NCBI RefSeq assembly: GCF_014652475.1
Contig: NZ_BMYW01000014.1
Coordinates: 1 to 53,231, forward strand
Length of the DNA stretch: 53,231 nt
From: Vogesella alkaliphila
GTDB taxonomy: Bacteria > Pseudomonadota > Gammaproteobacteria > Burkholderiales > Chromobacteriaceae
Reading direction: 5' to 3'
Made by a program: the position numbers and the translations under genes. Positions 25,020-33,236 of this stretch are shown here, piece after piece (the first letter of the stretch is position 1; every line of letters starts with the position of its first letter). Below the pieces are notes generated by a model that was not told the DNA's origin, ran no database searches, and saw nothing but the letters and a program-made list of their open reading frames with translations.

Positions 25020-25050
25020 TTCCGTGGGACTCGTGGCCAACATCAAATAA

Positions 25051-25620
25051 TCAAAGCGGCGCGCAGTGGTTGCCGCCGATGTCGTAACGTTGGCCGCAGA
25101 CGCTGCAGGCGTGCTGGTCGATGCTGTCCGGCAAACGCTCGCCGCACTGGCACATCCAGCCGATGCGTTTGGCCGGGGTGCCGACCATCAGCGCGTACGG
25201 CAGCACGTCGCGGGTCACCACCGCGCCGGCACCGATGAAGGCGTACTCGCCGACGGTGTGGCCGCAGACCACGGTGGCGTTGGCACCGATGGTGGCGCCG
25301 CGTTTCACCACCGTGCGGCGGTATTCGTTCTTGCGGCTGACGTGGCTGCGCGGGTTGTTCACGTTGGTGAACACCATGGACGGACCGCAGAACACGTCGT
25401 CCTCCAGCGTCACCGCGTCGTAGATCGACACGTTGTTCTGCACCTTGACGTTGTCGCCGATGATCACGTCGTTGCCGACGAACACGTTCTGGCCGAAGGA
25501 GCAGCGCGCACCGATGCGCGCCTGGCTGCAGATGTGGACCCAATGCCAGACGCGGGTGTCGTCGCCGATCTGCGCGCCGTCGTCGACGATGGCGGTGGGG
25601 TGGACGGTGTAGGCGGCCAT
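25051..25620 (-). CDS. wbpD: WbpD-like UDP-GlcNAc3NA acetyltransferase with C-terminal Cys motif
   Basis: A 189-residue left-handed beta-helix protein. Residues 5-150 carry hexapeptide repeats ([79 protein letters not shown]) that match WbpD closely, including the NPRS and EYR segments. It would use acetyl-CoA to acetylate the 3-amino group. The C-terminus departs from the WbpD I recall: it has Cys157-x-Cys159 and Cys172-xx-Cys175, a possible zinc knuckle. The ATG at 25620 starts 2 bp after the wbpB-like stop, so the two are coupled. A 12/13 repeat copy is at 25086-25098. Confidence 0.88.
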   Translation of the reverse strand: MAAYTVHPTAIVDDGAQIGDDTRVWHWVHICSQARIGARCSFGQNVFVGNDVIIGDNVKVQNNVSIYDAVTLEDDVFCGPSMVFTNVNNPRSHVSRKNEYRRTVVKRGATIGANATVVCGHTVGEYAFIGAGAVVTRDVLPYALMVGTPAKRIGWMCQCGERLPDSIDQHACSVCGQRYDIGGNHCAPL

Positions 25621-25622
25621 GA

Positions 25623-26681
25623 TCAGTACTCCAGCGGCAGGCTGACGCGGCGGCCGTCGCGCGCCGACAGGTAGATGCCGACCAGCAGCTCCAGCGACTT
25701 CAGCCCTTCGCGGCCGTCGGTTTCCGGCTCGGCCAGGCCCTGCATCACGTTGATCACGTTGTCGTAGTACAGCGGGTGGCCGAAGCCGTACACGCTGGTG
25801 GTGGCGTAGCTGGCGGCCTTGATGTCGTCGTCCATCGCGTGCGGCTCGGCGAACTCCCAGTGCTGGATCTCGTTCACCGCCATGCCGCCGATGCGCACGG
25901 TGCCCTTCTCGCCGAGGATGGTGATCGAGCCTTCCAGGTTTTTCGGGTAGGTGAGCATGGTCACGTTCATGCTGCCCAGCGCGCCGGAGCGCCACTTCAG
26001 GCTGACCACGCCGCTGTCTTCCACCTCGATGTCGCGTTCCATGGTCGCGGTGTAGGCCTGCATGCTCTCCACCGGGCCGACGATCCAGTCCAGCAGGTCG
26101 ACGTAGTGGCTGGCCTGGTTCATGAAGGCGCCGCCGTCGTACTCCCAGGTGCCGCGCCAGTCGGCCTGGTCGTAGTAGGACTGCGGCCGGGTCCAGAACA
26201 CGTTGACGTTGACCATGTAGATGCGGCCGAAACGCTTTTCCTTCACCGCGCGCTTGAGCAGCTGCAGGGTGGCGTTGCGGCGGTTCTGCTTGACCACGAA
26301 CAGGCGCTTGCCGGCCTGGTCGGCAGCCTTCACCATCGCCACGCCGTCCTGCCAGCGCGTGGCCATCGGCTTCTCGGTCATCACGTGGAAGCCGGCGGCG
26401 AAGCAGTCCATCGCCTGCTGCGGGTGCAGGCCGGACGGGGTGGTGAGGATGATCACGTCGGCGTCACTGGCCTTGAGCAGTGCGGCCAAGGTGGCGTGGC
26501 CACGGGCGCCGGTGCGCGCCACCGCGGCGGCCAGCGCCGCCGGATCGGTGTCGCAGACGTCGGTCAGCTCGGCACGGTCGGCGTGCTGTTCCAGCGCGCC
26601 GAAGTGGTTGTTGGCGATGCGGCCGCAGCCGATCAGCGCGAAACGGATCTTGCGGTCGGTGATGGTTTCGTAAGCAATCAT
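25623..26681 (-). CDS. wbpB: WbpB-like UDP-N-acetylglucosaminuronate 3-dehydrogenase (Gfo/Idh/MocA)
   Basis: A 352-residue oxidoreductase. The Rossmann site is [12 protein letters not shown] at residues 16-27, and the catalytic EKP motif is Glu103-Lys104-Pro105 in MTEKPMA, followed by VVKQNRRN and the C-terminal alpha/beta domain with [25 protein letters not shown]. This matches WbpB, which oxidises C3 of UDP-GlcNAcA. It opens the leftward glycan cluster; AAAGGA precedes the ATG at 26681. The following wbpD-like gene is 2 bp away. No wbpA-like (UDP-GlcNAc 6-dehydrogenase) or wbpI-like (2-epimerase) gene is in the window. Confidence 0.88.
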   Translation of the reverse strand: MIAYETITDRKIRFALIGCGRIANNHFGALEQHADRAELTDVCDTDPAALAAAVARTGARGHATLAALLKASDADVIILTTPSGLHPQQAMDCFAAGFHVMTEKPMATRWQDGVAMVKAADQAGKRLFVVKQNRRNATLQLLKRAVKEKRFGRIYMVNVNVFWTRPQSYYDQADWRGTWEYDGGAFMNQASHYVDLLDWIVGPVESMQAYTATMERDIEVEDSGVVSLKWRSGALGSMNVTMLTYPKNLEGSITILGEKGTVRIGGMAVNEIQHWEFAEPHAMDDDIKAASYATTSVYGFGHPLYYDNVINVMQGLAEPETDGREGLKSLELLVGIYLSARDGRRVSLPLEY

Positions 26682-26696
26682 TTCAGTCCTTTCCCG

Positions 26697-26715
26697 CTGC
26701 GGCGTGCTGCCGCAG
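26697..26715 (-). promoter_or_regulatory. Leader hairpin before the first glycan gene
   Basis: CTGCGGC (26697-26703) and GCCGCAG (26709-26715) form a perfect 7-bp stem about 15 bases before the wbpB-like start codon. No clear -10/-35 was found in 26716-26796, so the cluster promoter is unassigned. Confidence 0.35.
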
Positions 26716-26758
26716 GCTTTGCCCGTCGCGCAGAGGCGGCGGGCCCAAAATAGACAAG

Positions 26759-26775
26759 GGCCGCACGAGGCGGCC
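26759..26775 (-). terminator. Weak hairpin after the spermidine-synthase-like gene
   Basis: GGCCGC/GCGGCC with an ACGAG loop, followed on the minus strand by a T-rich but interrupted tail (CTTGTCTATTTT). It may only partly terminate, letting transcripts run into the glycan cluster. Confidence 0.4.
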
Positions 26776-26796
26776 GGATCCGTGGCGCGCAGGCGC

Positions 26797-27597
26797 TCAG
26801 ATCAGCAAACGGTTGTTGCTGTGCAGGTTGGCCTCTTTCAGCCGCTTCACGAATTCGCCGAACTCCAGCCCGAAGCGGCCTTCCAGTTCGTCGGCCTTTT
26901 TCGCCAGCGCGTCCCAGCCGGTCAGTGCGGGCGGCTGCTTGAACGCCAACACCGCCATATTGCCGTGGGTGGCGGCCGGCAGCTCGATCACGCAGCCTTC
27001 GAAGACCGCCAGCAGGCGTTCGAGGAAGCTGTGATAGCGCTTGTCGCCGCTCCACCAGTTGGTGACGAACACGCCGTTGGCGGTCAGCGCGCGCTTGCAG
27101 TCCTCGAAGAATTCTTCGGTGGTGAGGTCGGCGACGATCTGCTGGCCGTCGAAGCCGTCGACCATGATCACGTCGGTGGAGCCGCGGAACAGCTTGATGT
27201 AGTCGGCGCCGTCGGCCTCGACGATCTCGAAGAAGTCGCCCTCCGGCGGCAGCTGGAAGAACACCCGCGCCACGGCGACCACTTGCGGGTTGATCTCCAC
27301 CGCCACGCTGATCGCGTCCGGCAGGTACTCGTCGATGAAGCGCGCCAGCGAGCCGCCGCCGAGGCCGATCTGCACGATGTGGCGCGGATCGTCGTTCCAC
27401 AGCAGGAAGGCCATCATCGCGCGGGTGTAGGTCAGCACCAGGTCGGCCGGATCGTCGAGATCCATCGAGCTCTGGATGGTGGCCGAACCGAGGTGCAAGG
27501 AACGGATGTTGCCGCTTTCGGAGATGTCCACGTCCGGCAACGCGTCCTGGCTGTTGCGCACGCGGCGGCGGAACGGGTGTTGTGCCTTACCCGCCAC
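26797..27597 (-). CDS. Spermidine synthase-like (polyamine aminopropyltransferase fold) protein
   Basis: A 266-residue Rossmann methyltransferase-fold protein. The cofactor loop is [11 protein letters not shown] at residues 77-87, an acidic residue at Glu101 (VAVEINPQ) would bind the ribose, and [13 protein letters not shown] takes the place of the catalytic DSTDP-like segment of true SpeE. That difference makes genuine spermidine synthesis uncertain; many bacteria carry such SpeE-like proteins of unknown substrate. The start is the GTG at 27597 with AAGGGAGA 5 bases upstream. It overlaps ttcA by 11 bp, and the longer frame to 27828 is antisense-quality sequence within ttcA. Confidence 0.75.
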   Translation of the reverse strand: MAGKAQHPFRRRVRNSQDALPDVDISESGNIRSLHLGSATIQSSMDLDDPADLVLTYTRAMMAFLLWNDDPRHIVQIGLGGGSLARFIDEYLPDAISVAVEINPQVVAVARVFFQLPPEGDFFEIVEADGADYIKLFRGSTDVIMVDGFDGQQIVADLTTEEFFEDCKRALTANGVFVTNWWSGDKRYHSFLERLLAVFEGCVIELPAATHGNMAVLAFKQPPALTGWDALAKKADELEGRFGLEFGEFVKRLKEANLHSNNRLLI

Positions 27598-28582
27598 GGC
27601 TGTCTCCCTTGGGACGCGAATCCAGGATGCTGATGGTGCGCCGGGCAGGAGCGGCTGGCGTTGCGGCCAACGTTGGCGCGTCCTCGTCGTCCGAACTCGC
27701 CAGCGCGACCGGATCGCGGAATTCTTCCTTGTCGAAGGCGGTGTCGCCACCCTCGAACGGGCTGTCGCCGGTTTGCAGGCCGGCGAAGTCGAACAGCTTG
27801 GTATCGGCCAGGTGCGATGGCACCACATTCTGCAGCGCGCGGAACATGCTCTCGACGCGGCCGGGGAAGCGCTTGTCCCAGTCGTTGACCATCTCCTTCA
27901 CCACCTGGCGCTGCAGGTTGGGCTGCGAGCCGCACAGGTTGCACGGAATGATCGGGAATTCGCGCAGCTGCGCGTAGCGTTCCAGGTCCTTCTCGCGGCA
28001 GTAGGCCAGCGGGCGGATCACCATGTGGCGGCCGTCGTCGGACACCAGCTTGGGCGGCATCGCCTTCAGCTTGCCGCCGTAGAACATGTTCAGGAACAGG
28101 GTGTGCAGCATGTCGTCGCGGTGGTGGCCGAGCGCGATCTTGGTGGCGCCCAGCTCGTCGGCCACGCGGTACAGGATGCCGCGACGCAGGCGTGAGCACA
28201 GGCTGCAGGTGGTCTTGCCTTCCGGGATCAGGCGCTTGACGATGCTGTAGGTGTCTTCCTCGATGATGCGGTACTCGACACCGATGGACTCCAGATACTG
28301 CGGCAGGATGTGCTCGGGGAAGCCCGGCTGTTTCTGATCGAGGTTCACCGCCACGATGGAGAAGTCGATCGGCGCCGACTTCTGCAGGCCCAGCAGGATG
28401 TCCAGCAGCGCGTAGCTGTCCTTGCCGCCGGACAGGCAGACCATCACGCGGTCGCCCTCTTCGATCATGTTGAAGTCGTTGATGGCGTCGCCAACGTGGT
28501 GGCGCAGGCGTTTGGTGAGTTTGTTGCCTTCGAACTGGGCCTTTTTGGCCTTGTCGTCGGCAAGTTGCAGCGTGTCGGACAT
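27587..28582 (-). CDS. ttcA: tRNA 2-thiocytidine synthetase
   Basis: A 331-residue PP-loop ATPase. SGGKDS is at residues 51-56, and the paired cysteines Cys126-xx-Cys129 (TCSLC) and Cys214-xx-Cys217 (CNLC) hold the Fe-S cluster. TtcA thiolates cytidine 32 of several tRNAs. After about residue 285 there is an Ala/Pro/Asp-rich, probably disordered tail longer than in E. coli, and a 12/13 repeat copy (27662-27674) encodes part of that tail (PTLAATPA). The gene is coupled to the spermidine-synthase-like gene by an 11-bp overlap. Confidence 0.92.
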   Translation of the reverse strand: MSDTLQLADDKAKKAQFEGNKLTKRLRHHVGDAINDFNMIEEGDRVMVCLSGGKDSYALLDILLGLQKSAPIDFSIVAVNLDQKQPGFPEHILPQYLESIGVEYRIIEEDTYSIVKRLIPEGKTTCSLCSRLRRGILYRVADELGATKIALGHHRDDMLHTLFLNMFYGGKLKAMPPKLVSDDGRHMVIRPLAYCREKDLERYAQLREFPIIPCNLCGSQPNLQRQVVKEMVNDWDKRFPGRVESMFRALQNVVPSHLADTKLFDFAGLQTGDSPFEGGDTAFDKEEFRDPVALASSDDEDAPTLAATPAAPARRTISILDSRPKGDSRGG

Positions 28583-28667
28583 GGAGGACGGCTAAGAAAT
28601 TGAAAAACAGGCGATTTTAACGTCAAACGCCTGTCCGTTGCCACACAATCCGCCCTTGTTCGCCGGC

Positions 28668-29063
28668 TTAATCGGCCAGCCATGCCCCCTGCCGGCGCAG
28701 CGCCTGATACTCGTCGCGGCTGAGGCGCAGGCGGCAGCCGACGCCGGCGCTGTCCGGGTACACGTCCGGCTTGCAGGTTTCCACCAGCACGCCGCTGACC
28801 GCCGGATGGCCGAAGGCGATGTCGACCACCTTGCCGAGCAGGTATTCCTGGGTCTCGAACACGCGGTCCTTCACCAGCGCCAGCGTCTGCAGCCGCAGGT
28901 AGTCGTAGTCCAGCACCAGCGCGATGTCGTCGCGCGGCGGCACCATGCGCGCCACCTGCAGCACGATGTTGAGCTGCATGCGCTGGCGCACGCCGCGCTC
29001 GAAGTCGTGGATGCCGATGAAGCAGTCGAACACGAAGTCGCGCAGAAAGATCTCGGCCAGCAT
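28668..29063 (-). CDS. Dihydroneopterin aldolase family protein (FolB-like)
   Basis: A 131-residue T-fold protein. It starts MLAEIFLRDFVFDCFIGIHDFERGVRQRMQLNI, which matches the FolB pattern of xLxDx(6)G-x-x-x-xERxxxQ, and has VLDYDYLRL for the pterin-anchoring region and VETCKPDVYPDSAGVG at the C-terminal catalytic strand where Lys is expected. It would cleave dihydroneopterin in folate synthesis, or act as an epimerase/FolX-like enzyme. The ATG shares its A with the stop of the pteridine-reductase-like SDR gene, so the two form a pteridine operon. Confidence 0.8.
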   Translation of the reverse strand: MLAEIFLRDFVFDCFIGIHDFERGVRQRMQLNIVLQVARMVPPRDDIALVLDYDYLRLQTLALVKDRVFETQEYLLGKVVDIAFGHPAVSGVLVETCKPDVYPDSAGVGCRLRLSRDEYQALRRQGAWLAD

Positions 29064-29812
29064 CACGCCTCCACCGCGAACATCACGTCGCGCGCCAGCG
29101 GCAGCAGGTGCTGGCCGTCGTCCACGGTCAGCACCTGGCCGGTGATCTGCACCGCCTCGGCCAGGAAGTGCACCGCCTCCGCCACCGATTGCGGGCGGGT
29201 GCCCTCCCCCAGCGCCGTCATGCGGTGCGCGCGGGCGAAGTTGTCCGCCGTCTGCTCGCCGCTGAGCAGGGTCAGCCCCGGCGCCACGCCGTTGACGCGC
29301 AGGTAGGGCGCCGCCGCCATCGCCTGCAGGCGGATGCTTTCCTTCAGCGCCAGCTTGGACAGGGTGTAGGAAAAATAATCGGGATTGAGGTTGAACAGCT
29401 TCTGGTCGAGGATGTTGACCACGCTGCCGCGCGCATCCTGCTGCCGCAGCCACTGGCCGAACGCCGCCGCCAGCATCAGCGGCGCGCGGAAGTTCACCGC
29501 CAGCTGGCGGTCGAACGCCGCCGGCGACAGCTCGAAGAAACCGTCCTCCTCGAACAGCGCGGCGCTGTTGACCACGCAGTCCAGCCGACCGCAATCGGCC
29601 ACCACCCGCGCGATCAGGCCGGCAAAGTCGGCGTCCGCCGCCAACAGGTCCAGGCCGTAGCTGCGCGCCTGCGGCAGGCGCGCGACAAGGTTGGCCGCAT
29701 CGCCGGCCGAGTGGTGATAGTGCACGCACACCTGCCAGCCCTGGGCGGCAAATTGCTCCGCCATCGCCTGCCCCAGCCGTTTGGCGCCACCGGTGATCAA
29801 CACGACTTTCAT
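29063..29812 (-). CDS. SDR-family pteridine reductase-like protein (FolM-like)
   Basis: A 249-residue short-chain dehydrogenase. The NADPH loop is TGGAKRLG at residues 7-14, where the basic residue marks NADP preference as in pteridine reductases and FolM. The NSAA segment (86-89 region) and catalytic YTLSK follow. Overlap with the FolB-like gene supports a pterin substrate, for example dihydromonapterin or dihydrofolate reduction. The start at 29812 has AGGAGG 4 bases upstream. An exact 13-bp repeat copy (29687-29699) encodes AANLVAR within an early helix. Confidence 0.78.
   Translation of the reverse strand: MKVVLITGGAKRLGQAMAEQFAAQGWQVCVHYHHSAGDAANLVARLPQARSYGLDLLAADADFAGLIARVVADCGRLDCVVNSAALFEEDGFFELSPAAFDRQLAVNFRAPLMLAAAFGQWLRQQDARGSVVNILDQKLFNLNPDYFSYTLSKLALKESIRLQAMAAAPYLRVNGVAPGLTLLSGEQTADNFARAHRMTALGEGTRPQSVAEAVHFLAEAVQITGQVLTVDDGQHLLPLARDVMFAVEA
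29687..29699 (+). repeat. Dispersed 13-bp repeat, exact copy
   Basis: Inside the FolM-like gene, encoding DAANL on the minus strand. Confidence 0.9.
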
Positions 29813-29895
29813 CCGTCCTCCTGCCATCCGTTTCCCGCTGCTCGCGCCCTCTGCCGGCACCACACGCGCGGCACGGCGCAAAAGCAGCATGATAT

Positions 29896-29901
29896 ATACT
29901 C
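29896..29901 (+). promoter_or_regulatory. -10-like element upstream of midA
   Basis: TATACT lies 33 bp before the midA start in the divergent gap 29813-29933. No convincing -35 was assigned. Confidence 0.35.
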
Positions 29902-29933
29902 GCCGGCAATTTCACTGACAAATCTTAGCCGCC

Positions 29934-31088
29934 ATGAGCCTGCCAGAACCCTCTGCCGACGCCCTCGCCACCAGCCACGCGCTCAGCCACCGCATCGCCG
30001 CCGACATCGCCGCGGCCGACGGCTGGATCTCCTTCGCCCACTTCATGCAACAGGCGCTGTACGCGCCCGGCCTCGGCTACTACGCCGCCGGCAGCCGCAA
30101 GTTCGGCGCCGACGGCGACTTCGTCACCGCGCCGGAGCTGACGCCGCTGTTCGCGCAGACGCTGGCGCGCCAGCTGGCCGAGCTGCTGCCGCAGACTGCC
30201 GGCAACATCATGGAATTCGGCGCCGGCACCGGCCGCCTCGCCGCCGACCTGCTGCTGGCGCTGGACGCGCTCGGCTGCGCGCCGGCGCAGTACTTCATCG
30301 TCGACCTGTCGCCCGACCTGATCGAGCGCCAGCGCGACACCCTCGCCCGCCTCGCCCCGGCGCTGCTGCCGCGCGTGCAGTGGCTGCCGGCGCTGCCGGA
30401 CAGCTTCGACGGCATCATGCTCGGCAACGAGGTGCTGGACGCGATGCCGTGCGAGCTGGTGGTGCGCCGGCAGGACGGCCGCCTGCAGCAGCGCGGCGTC
30501 ACCATCCGCGACGGCGCCTTCTGCTTCGACGACCGCGACTTCGGCGATGCCGCGCTGGCCGCGCTGGCCGCCGAACTGGTGCCGGACATCCCCGGCTACG
30601 TCACCGAAATCAGCCTCGCCAACCGCGCCTTCATCCACACCCTGGCCGGCGTGCTGACGCGCGGCGCCATCCTGATGATCGACTACGGCCACAACGCCGG
30701 CGAGTACTACCATCCGGAACGCAGCATGGGCACCCTGCTCGGCCACTACCGCCACCACACCCTCCATGACCCGTTCTACCTGCCCGGGCTGATGGACCTG
30801 ACCACGCACGTGGATTTCAGCGCCGTGGCGCAAAGCGGCCTCGACGCCGGCCTCGACCTGATCGGCTACCTCAGCCAGGCGCAGTTCCTGATCAACGCCG
30901 GCATCACCGAGCAGCTGTCGTTCCTGGATGCGGCCAACGTCAAGGACTACCTGCCGGTAGCCAAGGCGGCGCAGCGCCTGCTGTCGCCGCAGGAAATGGG
31001 GGAGACCTTCAAGGTGATCGGTTTTGGCAAACAGGTCGCCATCGACTGGATAGGCTTTAGCAGCGGCGACCGCTGCTACACCCTGTAA
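29934..31088 (+). CDS. MidA/NDUFAF7-family SAM-dependent methyltransferase
   Basis: A 384-residue class I methyltransferase of the former DUF185 family. SRKFGADGDFVTAPELTPLFAQTLARQL is the family N-terminal hallmark, IMEFGAGTGRLAADLL is the SAM site near residues 90-105, and GNEVLDAMP follows. The eukaryotic member methylates an arginine of a complex I subunit; the bacterial substrate is not established. It is divergent from the FolM-like gene and stands alone, with the tRNA genes downstream. Confidence 0.85.
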   Translation: MSLPEPSADALATSHALSHRIAADIAAADGWISFAHFMQQALYAPGLGYYAAGSRKFGADGDFVTAPELTPLFAQTLARQLAELLPQTAGNIMEFGAGTGRLAADLLLALDALGCAPAQYFIVDLSPDLIERQRDTLARLAPALLPRVQWLPALPDSFDGIMLGNEVLDAMPCELVVRRQDGRLQQRGVTIRDGAFCFDDRDFGDAALAALAAELVPDIPGYVTEISLANRAFIHTLAGVLTRGAILMIDYGHNAGEYYHPERSMGTLLGHYRHHTLHDPFYLPGLMDLTTHVDFSAVAQSGLDAGLDLIGYLSQAQFLINAGITEQLSFLDAANVKDYLPVAKAAQRLLSPQEMGETFKVIGFGKQVAIDWIGFSSGDRCYTL

Positions 31089-31112
31089 GCCGCCCGGACC
31101 ATCGAAAAATAG

Positions 31113-31141
31113 TTGACACCCGGAAATCTGCTGCGTATAGT
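31113..31141 (+). promoter_or_regulatory. Promoter of the tandem tRNA-Met genes
   Basis: TTGACA (31113-31118), 17-bp spacer, TATAGT (31136-31141): close to sigma-70 consensus, ending 31 bp before the first tRNA. It has a GC-rich discriminator, as in stable-RNA promoters. Confidence 0.85.
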
Positions 31142-31148
31142 CAGCGGC

Positions 31149-31168
31149 CTTGATGCCTAGGCATCAAG
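31149..31168. repeat. 20-bp perfect palindrome in the tRNA leader
   Basis: CTTGATGCCTAGGCATCAAG is its own reverse complement. It starts about 8 bp after the -10 box, so it would be at the very 5' end of the tRNA precursor, or bound by a dimeric regulator. Confidence 0.85.
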
Positions 31169-31172
31169 ATGT

Positions 31173-31249
<77 letters not shown>

Positions 31250-31284
31250 CAGTTTACCGGGACGGTGCCACGGCAAAGTCTCAC

Positions 31285-31361
<77 letters not shown>

Positions 31362-31366
31362 GTTCA

Positions 31367-31392
31367 AAAGCCAGCAGAAATGCTGGCTTTTT
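31367..31392 (+). terminator. Terminator of the tRNA operon
   Basis: Stem AAAGCCAGCA, loop GAAA, complement TGCTGGC followed by T5, starting 6 bp after the second tRNA. Confidence 0.9.
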
Positions 31393-31556
31393 CCATTTCC
31401 GCGCCGGCACCCGTCCGGCCCGCGACATCCCCAAGCCCTGCCAGCCGTGCTAAAATCGGCGCAAGCTATTCATTTGCCAGCAAAAACCGTTCGCAAGCCC
31501 GTGGCCGCTTGCTTAGGCGGCCCCTGCTGGCATTTCTCATTTACAGTGTGCCCAGC

Positions 31557-32891
31557 ATGAAAAAGGTTTACATCAAGACGTTCGGTTGCCAGATGAACGA
31601 GTACGACTCCGACAAGATGGTCGACGTGCTCGGCAGCAGCGAAGGCATGGTCAAGACGGAAAACCCGGAAGACGCCGACGTGATCCTGTTCAACACCTGC
31701 AGCGTGCGCGAGAAGGCGCAGGAAAAGGTGTTCTCCGATCTCGGCCGCATCCGGCCGCTGAAAGAGGCCAACCCGAACCTGATCATCGGCGTCGGCGGCT
31801 GTGTCGCGTCGCAGGAAGGCGACACCATCGTCAAGCGCGCGCCCTACGTCGACGTGGTATTCGGGCCGCAGACCCTGCACCGCCTGCCGGAGCTGATCAA
31901 GAGCCGGCAGCAAAGCGGCAGCGCCCAGGTCGACATTTCCTTCCCCGAAATCGAGAAGTTCGACCACATCCCGGCGGCCAAGGTCGACGGCGCCGCGGCG
32001 ATGGTGTCGGTGATGGAAGGCTGTTCCAAGTACTGCTCGTTCTGCGTGGTGCCCTACACCCGCGGCGAGGAGGTGTCGCGCCCGTTCGACGACGTGCTGA
32101 CCGAGATCGCGGGCCTCGCGGCGCAGGGGGTGAAGGAGATCACCCTGCTGGGCCAAAACGTCAACGCCTACCGCGGCCTGATGGCCGACGGCGAGATCGC
32201 CGACTTCGCGCTGCTGCTGGAGTACGTGCACGAGATCCCCGGCATCGAGCGCATGCGCTTCACCACCAGTCATCCGCGCGAATTCAGCCAGCGCATCATC
32301 GACTGCTACGCGCGCCTGCCCAAGCTGGTCTCGCACCTGCACCTGCCGGTACAGAGCGGCTCCGACCGCACGCTGATGGCGATGAAACGCGGCTACACCG
32401 CACTGGAGTACAAGTCCATCATCCGTAAGCTGCGCGCCATCCGCCCCGACCTGTGCCTGTCGTCGGACTTCATCGTCGGCTTCCCCGGCGAGAGCGGGGC
32501 CGATTTCGAGCAGACGCTGAAACTGGTGCAGGACCTGGCCTTCGACTTCAGCTACGTGTTCATCTACAGCCCGCGCCCGGGCACCCCTGCGGCCAACCTT
32601 GCCGACGACACCCCGCACAGCGAGAAGGTGCGCCGCCTGGAGGCGCTGAACGAGGTGATCGAGGCCGAAGGCTTCCGCATCAACCAGGGCATGCTCGGCA
32701 GCGTGCAGCGCGTGCTGGTGCAGAACATCTCGAAGAAGGACCCGTCGATGCTGGCCGGGCGTACCGCCAACAACCGCGTGGTCAACTTCGTCGGCCACCC
32801 GCGACTGATCAACCAGCTGGTCGACGTGGTGATTACCGAAGCCAACCCGCACTCGCTGGGCGGTGAACTGCTGCTCACGGAAAGTGACTAA
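31557..32891 (+). CDS. miaB: tRNA-2-methylthio-N6-isopentenyladenosine synthase
   Basis: A 444-residue radical-SAM methylthiotransferase. The N-terminal UPF0004 domain has Cys11, Cys48 and Cys82 for the auxiliary cluster. The radical SAM motif is Cys156-xxx-Cys160-xx-Cys163 (CSKYCSFC), and a C-terminal TRAM domain runs from about residue 378. It methylthiolates A37 of tRNAs reading UNN codons. The ATG at 31557 begins the family-typical [17 protein letters not shown]; the open frame from 31380 covers the terminator region and is rejected. An exact repeat copy (32588-32600) encodes AANLA between domains. Confidence 0.94.
   Translation: MKKVYIKTFGCQMNEYDSDKMVDVLGSSEGMVKTENPEDADVILFNTCSVREKAQEKVFSDLGRIRPLKEANPNLIIGVGGCVASQEGDTIVKRAPYVDVVFGPQTLHRLPELIKSRQQSGSAQVDISFPEIEKFDHIPAAKVDGAAAMVSVMEGCSKYCSFCVVPYTRGEEVSRPFDDVLTEIAGLAAQGVKEITLLGQNVNAYRGLMADGEIADFALLLEYVHEIPGIERMRFTTSHPREFSQRIIDCYARLPKLVSHLHLPVQSGSDRTLMAMKRGYTALEYKSIIRKLRAIRPDLCLSSDFIVGFPGESGADFEQTLKLVQDLAFDFSYVFIYSPRPGTPAANLADDTPHSEKVRRLEALNEVIEAEGFRINQGMLGSVQRVLVQNISKKDPSMLAGRTANNRVVNFVGHPRLINQLVDVVITEANPHSLGGELLLTESD
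32588..32600 (-). repeat. Dispersed 13-bp repeat, exact copy
   Basis: Inside miaB, encoding PAANLAD just before the TRAM domain. Confidence 0.9.
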
Positions 32892-32894
32892 ATC

Positions 32895-33236
32895 ATGCGC
32901 CTGCCACTCCTGCTGTTACCCCTCTTGGCGGCCTGCGCCAGCCTGCAAGCGGCCGATCCGGCCACCATGGACTGCGCGGCGCTGACGCAGGCGCTTGCGC
33001 AAACGCGGCAGCAGCTGCAGGATGAGCGACAGGCGCCACACAGCCCGATCCAGCTCAATATCGGACTCGGCGGCGCCATCGGCAGCCACGGCAGCGCCGG
33101 TATCGGTTTCGGCGTGCCGCTGGGCACCGCGCAACCGGACCCGCAGCGCATCGCCGGGCTTGAACGCAGGCTGCTGCAATTGCAGCAGCTATACCAGCAA
33201 CGGCAATGTCCGCCCCTGACGACCACCAGTCCATGA
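32895..33236 (+). CDS. Small predicted lipoprotein of unknown function
   Basis: A 113-residue protein. The signal sequence MRLPLLLLPLLAAC has a lipobox L11-A-A-Cys14, with Ala-Ser after the cysteine, which predicts outer-membrane sorting. A short coiled-coil-like part follows, then a glycine-rich segment (NIGLGGAIGSHGSAGIGFGVPLG) and another helix. There is no recognised family. It starts 3 bp after miaB and its stop overlaps the phoH start (ATGA), so it belongs to the miaB-phoH-ybeY-corC-lnt operon; Lnt at the operon end would finish its acylation. Confidence 0.65.
   Translation: MRLPLLLLPLLAACASLQAADPATMDCAALTQALAQTRQQLQDERQAPHSPIQLNIGLGGAIGSHGSAGIGFGVPLGTAQPDPQRIAGLERRLLQLQQLYQQRQCPPLTTTSP

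Noticed and set aside
27598-27828. N-terminal extension of the spermidine-synthase-like protein
   Set aside because: It lies inside ttcA in another frame; a GTG with a good ribosome binding site at 27597 gives a normal start.
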